From an uncultured Clostridium sp. (GTDB lineage Bacteria; Bacillota; Clostridia; TANB77; CAG-508): a stretch of DNA of 9,072 bases. Of the stretch, positions 5,806 to 9,072 are shown piece after piece. The DNA lies in NCBI GenBank assembly GCA_946498265.1, contig CAMMNR010000066.1, positions 1-9,072 of the forward strand. Direction: 5' to 3'. The notes under the pieces were generated by a model that ran no database searches, was not told where the DNA came from, and saw only the letters and a list, made by a program, of their open reading frames with translations. Both the position numbers and the translations under genes were made by a program. Position 1 is the first letter of the stretch; every line of letters begins with the position of its first letter.

Positions 5806-5880
5806 AAGTTACACCTCCAATTTAATTTTATTCATTAAATAATCTCAATAAATAATTATATATATCTCTCTTTTGAGCAT

Positions 5881-5909
5881 ATTATACCGTTTTTGCTAAA
5901 TTTTGTCAA
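5881..5909 (-). promoter_or_regulatory. Sigma-A promoter of the methyltransferase/CYTH/kinase operon
   Basis: Reading leftward, TTGACA (5909-5904), 17 bases, TATAAT (5886-5881), giving a leader of about 70 bases before ATG 5805. The spacer contains TTTAGCAAAAA, a partial copy of the repeat in the 1283-1460 leader. No terminator was seen between the radical SAM operon stop (5965) and here, so read-through from upstream is possible. Confidence 0.8.
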
Positions 5910-5964
5910 TTTATTTTTCTTCTATACTTTGCCAGAACATTTTATTGAAAAATCTAACATCAAC

Positions 5965-7755
5965 TTACTTTATAAAAGGATTTTCTTTACCATCATAATT
6001 TAAATCATACTTTTTACATAAATTAGTTCCTTGCCTATTTATTTTTTCATAGAACTCACTATTTTGTGCTATTTGCAAAGTTATCTTCTCACTTAATTGT
6101 TTATCTGATATTCCATTTTCAACTTCTTCTAATACCATTTGCATAAAATCTAAATCTTTTAATTTCAATTGATAATATAAATCATAAAATTCTTTTTCGC
6201 CTATTGAATCTATTGCTTTAGGTGAAGAAATAGGATCAATTATCATATCATATAATTTCATATGTGATTTATGCCATCTCTTTAATGCATTATACACTAG
6301 TTTAACTTTTGGATCTGTTATATCATATTTATTATTATCGTATACATCGTTTTCTACAATTTTATGTTCCTTTCTCAATTTTTCAGTATATAAAGTTCCA
6401 TCTGCTGCAAACATTTCTGAAAAAATTCCTTTTGTTATAATCCAATCATATTCCCTTAAAAATTCATAGTTTTCTTTTAACTCTTGAAATGTAGTATTAT
6501 CATCAAATAAGATAAATCCTGCTTGAACATAAATTCCATGTTTTTTTAATATATCTAATGCTCTCTTATTATCTTCTAAACTAGCACTTTTATTCATTCT
6601 TCTTAATGCTGTATTTGAGCCATTTTCTATACCACATGCAAATGAATGGAAACCTGCTTCTTTCAAATACTCCATTTTTTTATCTTCCACTTGGTCTGCT
6701 TTTAAAGAGCCTCTAAGTGATAAATCTATTTTTCTTTCTTTTATCTTATCTCTAAATTCTTTTGCCCAATGTTCATCTCTCTCTGTTTCTAAAAAACTAT
6801 CATCAATAACTTTTATATATTTTACACCCATATTTTGCAATTGCTCTAATTCATTAACTATATTATCTACACTTCTTCCTCTCCATTTTTTACCTATAGA
6901 TAGTTTATTAAAAGCATTTACAGAACAAAATAAGCAATTTCCCATACATCCTCTTGCTGTTAATATATTTATGGTAGATTTTCTATCTTTTGCCATTTTC
7001 ATTGTATCTCTAGCTGGAAAAGGAATTTCATCAAGGTCTTTTATTAATTCTCTTTTTGGAGTTCTACTAATCTCCCCATCTTTTTCATATACTATTCCTT
7101 TGATTTCGTCAATTTGTCTATTAGTATTTCCAGTAAAATAATCACACACTTCTACGATTGATTCTTCTCCTTCACCAATCATAGCAATATCAAATATATT
7201 ATCTTTAACAAATTTTTGTGGATTAAAAGATGGTCCAAATCCACCACACATTAATTTTATATTTGGATTTATTTCTCTTATTTTTTTAGCCAATTCGATA
7301 GATTTATCATTGTTTGACATATAACATGATATACCAACAATAGCAGTCTCTTTTGAATTAATTATTTTTCTTAATACTTCTTCATCGGTTAATCCTCCAA
7401 GCCATCCATCTATAATTTCAACATTATATCCATTTTTTCTCAATACAGCTGCTAAATATGATAATCCTAAATTTTCTTCTGATGTTCTATGTGTATCTGG
7501 TGATAATGTTGTAAGTATAATTTTCTTATCTCTCTTTTCTTGAGCATTTTGTAAATATTCCATATATTTATCAATTTCAGTATAATTGCTATTGCCTTCA
7601 ACATATATGATATTTTTTCTCTTATCCAATATAATATTTTTTTCATTCTCCACTGTAAATAAAAAATCATTATCTTCAAAATTTAGTCTACACATTGCTT
7701 TTATTTTCTCATCTGTAAGAGTTAAATTTTCTTTAATTACTGTTTTTGTTTTCAT
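5965..7755 (-). CDS. Cobalamin-binding-domain radical SAM protein (596 aa)
   Basis: A radical SAM enzyme with an N-terminal B12-binding domain. Such enzymes often methylate unactivated carbon or phosphorus centres, or rearrange rings, on natural products and cofactors. Residues 1-78 are an extra N-terminal region I do not recognise. The B12 Rossmann domain runs from about 79 to 210 (KIILTTLSPDTH...LGLSYLAAVLRKNGY, then CGGFGPSFNP and IGEGEE). The [4Fe-4S] motif is C270-x3-C274-x2-C277 (CMGNCLFC). Family-typical segments follow: KVIDDSFL, LRGSLKAD, CGIENGSNTALRRMNK and a GFILFDDNTTFQEL strand. The last 150 residues form a helical tail. DTHRTS (87-92) sits just after the first strand, where DxHxxG is found in base-off/His-on B12 proteins. 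It follows the SPASM gene by 13 bases; its AAGGGAG ribosome site overlaps that gene's stop, so they are translationally linked. Confidence 0.9.
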   Translation of the reverse strand: MKTKTVIKENLTLTDEKIKAMCRLNFEDNDFLFTVENEKNIILDKRKNIIYVEGNSNYTEIDKYMEYLQNAQEKRDKKIILTTLSPDTHRTSEENLGLSYLAAVLRKNGYNVEIIDGWLGGLTDEEVLRKIINSKETAIVGISCYMSNNDKSIELAKKIREINPNIKLMCGGFGPSFNPQKFVKDNIFDIAMIGEGEESIVEVCDYFTGNTNRQIDEIKGIVYEKDGEISRTPKRELIKDLDEIPFPARDTMKMAKDRKSTINILTARGCMGNCLFCSVNAFNKLSIGKKWRGRSVDNIVNELEQLQNMGVKYIKVIDDSFLETERDEHWAKEFRDKIKERKIDLSLRGSLKADQVEDKKMEYLKEAGFHSFACGIENGSNTALRRMNKSASLEDNKRALDILKKHGIYVQAGFILFDDNTTFQELKENYEFLREYDWIITKGIFSEMFAADGTLYTEKLRKEHKIVENDVYDNNKYDITDPKVKLVYNALKRWHKSHMKLYDMIIDPISSPKAIDSIGEKEFYDLYYQLKLKDLDFMQMVLEEVENGISDKQLSEKITLQIAQNSEFYEKINRQGTNLCKKYDLNYDGKENPFIK

Positions 7756-7768
7756 TTATATTTCTCCC

Positions 7769-8881
7769 TTACTTTTTTGGTTTACCTATCCAAGTACATA
7801 GATAATTTTCATGTACTAATTGTTTTTTTCCCTTTTTATACTGAATATTTCTATCTATTTCTATGTCTTTAAAACAAAATGGATCTCTTGCGTACAAATC
7901 TTTTTCACCAGTTTCGCACTTTTTATATGTATATGCCATTGCAAAGCAACCACCTCTACATATCTCTGCTTTTTTGCAATCCCTACAACCTTCTATTTTA
8001 TTATAATTTTCTTTTCTAACTTTAAAAGCATTAAATTGTTCAGAATTAATTATGTCAAAAATATCATCAGTCAATAAATCACCAACTCTATAATCATGCA
8101 TATATACACAAGGAGATACAGGTATTTTTCCTTCAGGTGTTATCGAATTAATTCTCATAGAATATATTCCACATGCACAACCATTAACTTTACTATTCTC
8201 AGTTAATCCAGACAAAGTAGGTTCGCTTAATTCAACGGTATCACATTTTTCAAACAAATATTTATAATTTTCTAATACTTGTTCTTTAGTAGGTACAAGT
8301 TTGAAATGTTGTTTTTGTATCGGTTTTAATAAATTAAATCTAATATTAGAATCATATTTTTTAGCCAATTCTATTAAAGCATCTATTCGGTCTTTTGTGA
8401 AATTCCAGTTCATTGCACACATTATAATTCCTGATTCTATATGATTTTCTTTGCATATCTCCAATGCTTGAATAGCATATTTATATACATCTCCACCTCT
8501 ATTTTCATTATGCTCTTTTTCAAAAGGTGAATCAAAACTAATATCTACGTCATTTAGTAGTTTTAAACATTCTGGATATGTATTTTTTAAAGCAATCAAG
8601 CTTATTCCTGCTGTAGTTATTCCAACTTTAATATTTCTTTTATTCAATTCTTTTAAAATATATGGTAACATACTTTTATGAACATCAAGTCCATTAGTAA
8701 ATATCGGTTCATTTCCTCCTAAGTTTACTGTTTCCACATTTAATTTTTGAATTTGTTTAATAACTTTATCTACTATTTCTTTTGTTAAGTTTTGCCCTTT
8801 TTTTCTAACAGTAAAAGAATAGCAATGTTTACATTTACATGGACAATCATTGCCTAGAGTCCATCCTATATTTTTTATCAC
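7769..8881 (-). CDS. Radical SAM/SPASM-domain protein (370 aa, GTG start)
   Basis: A radical SAM enzyme with an auxiliary-cluster SPASM domain, the architecture of many RiPP peptide maturases and anaerobic sulfatase maturases. The first cluster motif is C13-x3-C17-x2-C20 (CPCKCKHC; numbering from GTG), with the SAM-binding LGGNEP near 54-59. The C-terminal SPASM cysteines are C237 and C258 (in CGIYSMRIN...VSPC), then C299-x2-C302-x5-C308-x3-C312 and C336. The G-to-Cys spacing at C258 is two residues longer than usual. The GTG start at 8881 is chosen because GGAGGG lies 6 bases upstream, while ATG 8902 is in frame but sits at or before the transcription start predicted from the promoter at 8908-8936. 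It is the first gene of a two-gene operon with the B12 radical SAM protein. The substrate is unknown; no precursor peptide gene was found next to it. Confidence 0.9.
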   Translation of the reverse strand: MIKNIGWTLGNDCPCKCKHCYSFTVRKKGQNLTKEIVDKVIKQIQKLNVETVNLGGNEPIFTNGLDVHKSMLPYILKELNKRNIKVGITTAGISLIALKNTYPECLKLLNDVDISFDSPFEKEHNENRGGDVYKYAIQALEICKENHIESGIIMCAMNWNFTKDRIDALIELAKKYDSNIRFNLLKPIQKQHFKLVPTKEQVLENYKYLFEKCDTVELSEPTLSGLTENSKVNGCACGIYSMRINSITPEGKIPVSPCVYMHDYRVGDLLTDDIFDIINSEQFNAFKVRKENYNKIEGCRDCKKAEICRGGCFAMAYTYKKCETGEKDLYARDPFCFKDIEIDRNIQYKKGKKQLVHENYLCTWIGKPKK

Positions 8882-8907
8882 ATCAATCCCTCCATCTTTC
8901 ATGGCAA

Positions 8908-8936
8908 ATTATACCATTTTATGTAAATTATGTCAA
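8908..8936 (-). promoter_or_regulatory. Sigma-A promoter of the radical SAM operon
   Basis: Reading leftward, TTGACA (8936-8931), 17 bases, TATAAT (8913-8908). The start of transcription falls near 8901, leaving a leader of only about 20 bases that is mostly the ribosome site. Spacer and flanks resemble the promoter at 5881-5909: both have AATTTA in the spacer and GG just before TATAAT, with TGC after it. Confidence 0.8.
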
Positions 8937-8992
8937 ATATAAATTCTTTAATGACTATGAAAAAGAAAAATATAATAAATAATGAGAATAAC

Positions 8993-9038
8993 AAAAATGA
9001 ATGATATTATAATATATAAAATAACATCATTCATTTTT
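8993..9038. terminator. Long inverted repeat, likely terminator of a gene outside the window
   Basis: A perfect 13-bp inverted repeat, AAAAATGAATGAT / ATCATTCATTTTT (8993-9005 and 9026-9038), with a 20-base loop. Its ends form A-run/T-run tracts in both directions. It lies upstream of the radical SAM operon promoter, so it most likely ends a leftward gene beyond 9072. The rest of 8940-9072 shows nothing else I can support. Confidence 0.5.
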
Positions 9039-9072
9039 GAATTTTCTCAAATGCTACAAGTATAATCTTTAA

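Noticed and set aside
7467..8077. Frames at 7467-7679 (-), 7586-7801 (+) and 7820-8077 (+)
   Set aside because: They overlap the two radical SAM genes, which have clear motifs in their own frames; these are shadows.

Overview
The window is very AT-rich with standard-code genes, strong AGGAGG-type ribosome binding sites, TTG/GTG alternative starts and textbook sigma-A promoters (TTGACA, 17 bp, TATAAT). This points to a low-GC Bacillota, most likely a gut-type Clostridia. Nothing in the sequence fixes the genus. I see no rRNA, tRNA or CRISPR.

Left end (1-1550, leftward): the N-terminal part of a large serine recombinase runs off the window edge. It is preceded by a 46-codon gene and a roughly 300-nt leader. 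The leader starts at a strong promoter (1519-1547), carries three copies of a TTAGCAAAAAGT repeat, and ends in two tandem intrinsic terminators before the small gene. It may be a small RNA, or an attenuated 5' UTR controlling the recombinase. This is probably the end of an integrated mobile element. The recombinase start looks disturbed by one base.

Middle (1588-5910): a block of nucleotide- and phosphate-related enzymes. Rightward, each with its own promoter, lie a half-size family I pyrophosphatase-like gene (1663-2001) and a guanylate-kinase-like gene (2243-3013, with a 14-bp palindrome just upstream of its -35). Leftward, a tight four-gene operon from a promoter at 5881-5909 encodes a SAM methyltransferase, a CYTH-fold (triphosphate tunnel) protein, a thymidylate-kinase-like protein and a second P-loop kinase-like protein. 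The two convergent units share a perfect 22-bp inverted repeat (3012-3062) as a bidirectional terminator. Three different small-molecule-kinase folds, a CYTH triphosphate-binding fold, a pyrophosphatase-like fold and a methyltransferase together suggest a dedicated pathway that phosphorylates and methylates a nucleotide-like substrate. The substrate cannot be read from the sequence.

Right (5965-8936): a two-gene leftward operon encodes a radical SAM/SPASM protein followed by a cobalamin-binding-domain radical SAM protein. The pair resembles peptide- or natural-product-modifying machinery, but no precursor gene is visible. The first gene almost certainly starts at GTG 8881, because the upstream ATG lies at or before the predicted transcription start. 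The last 130 bases hold a long inverted repeat, probably the terminator of a gene outside the window.
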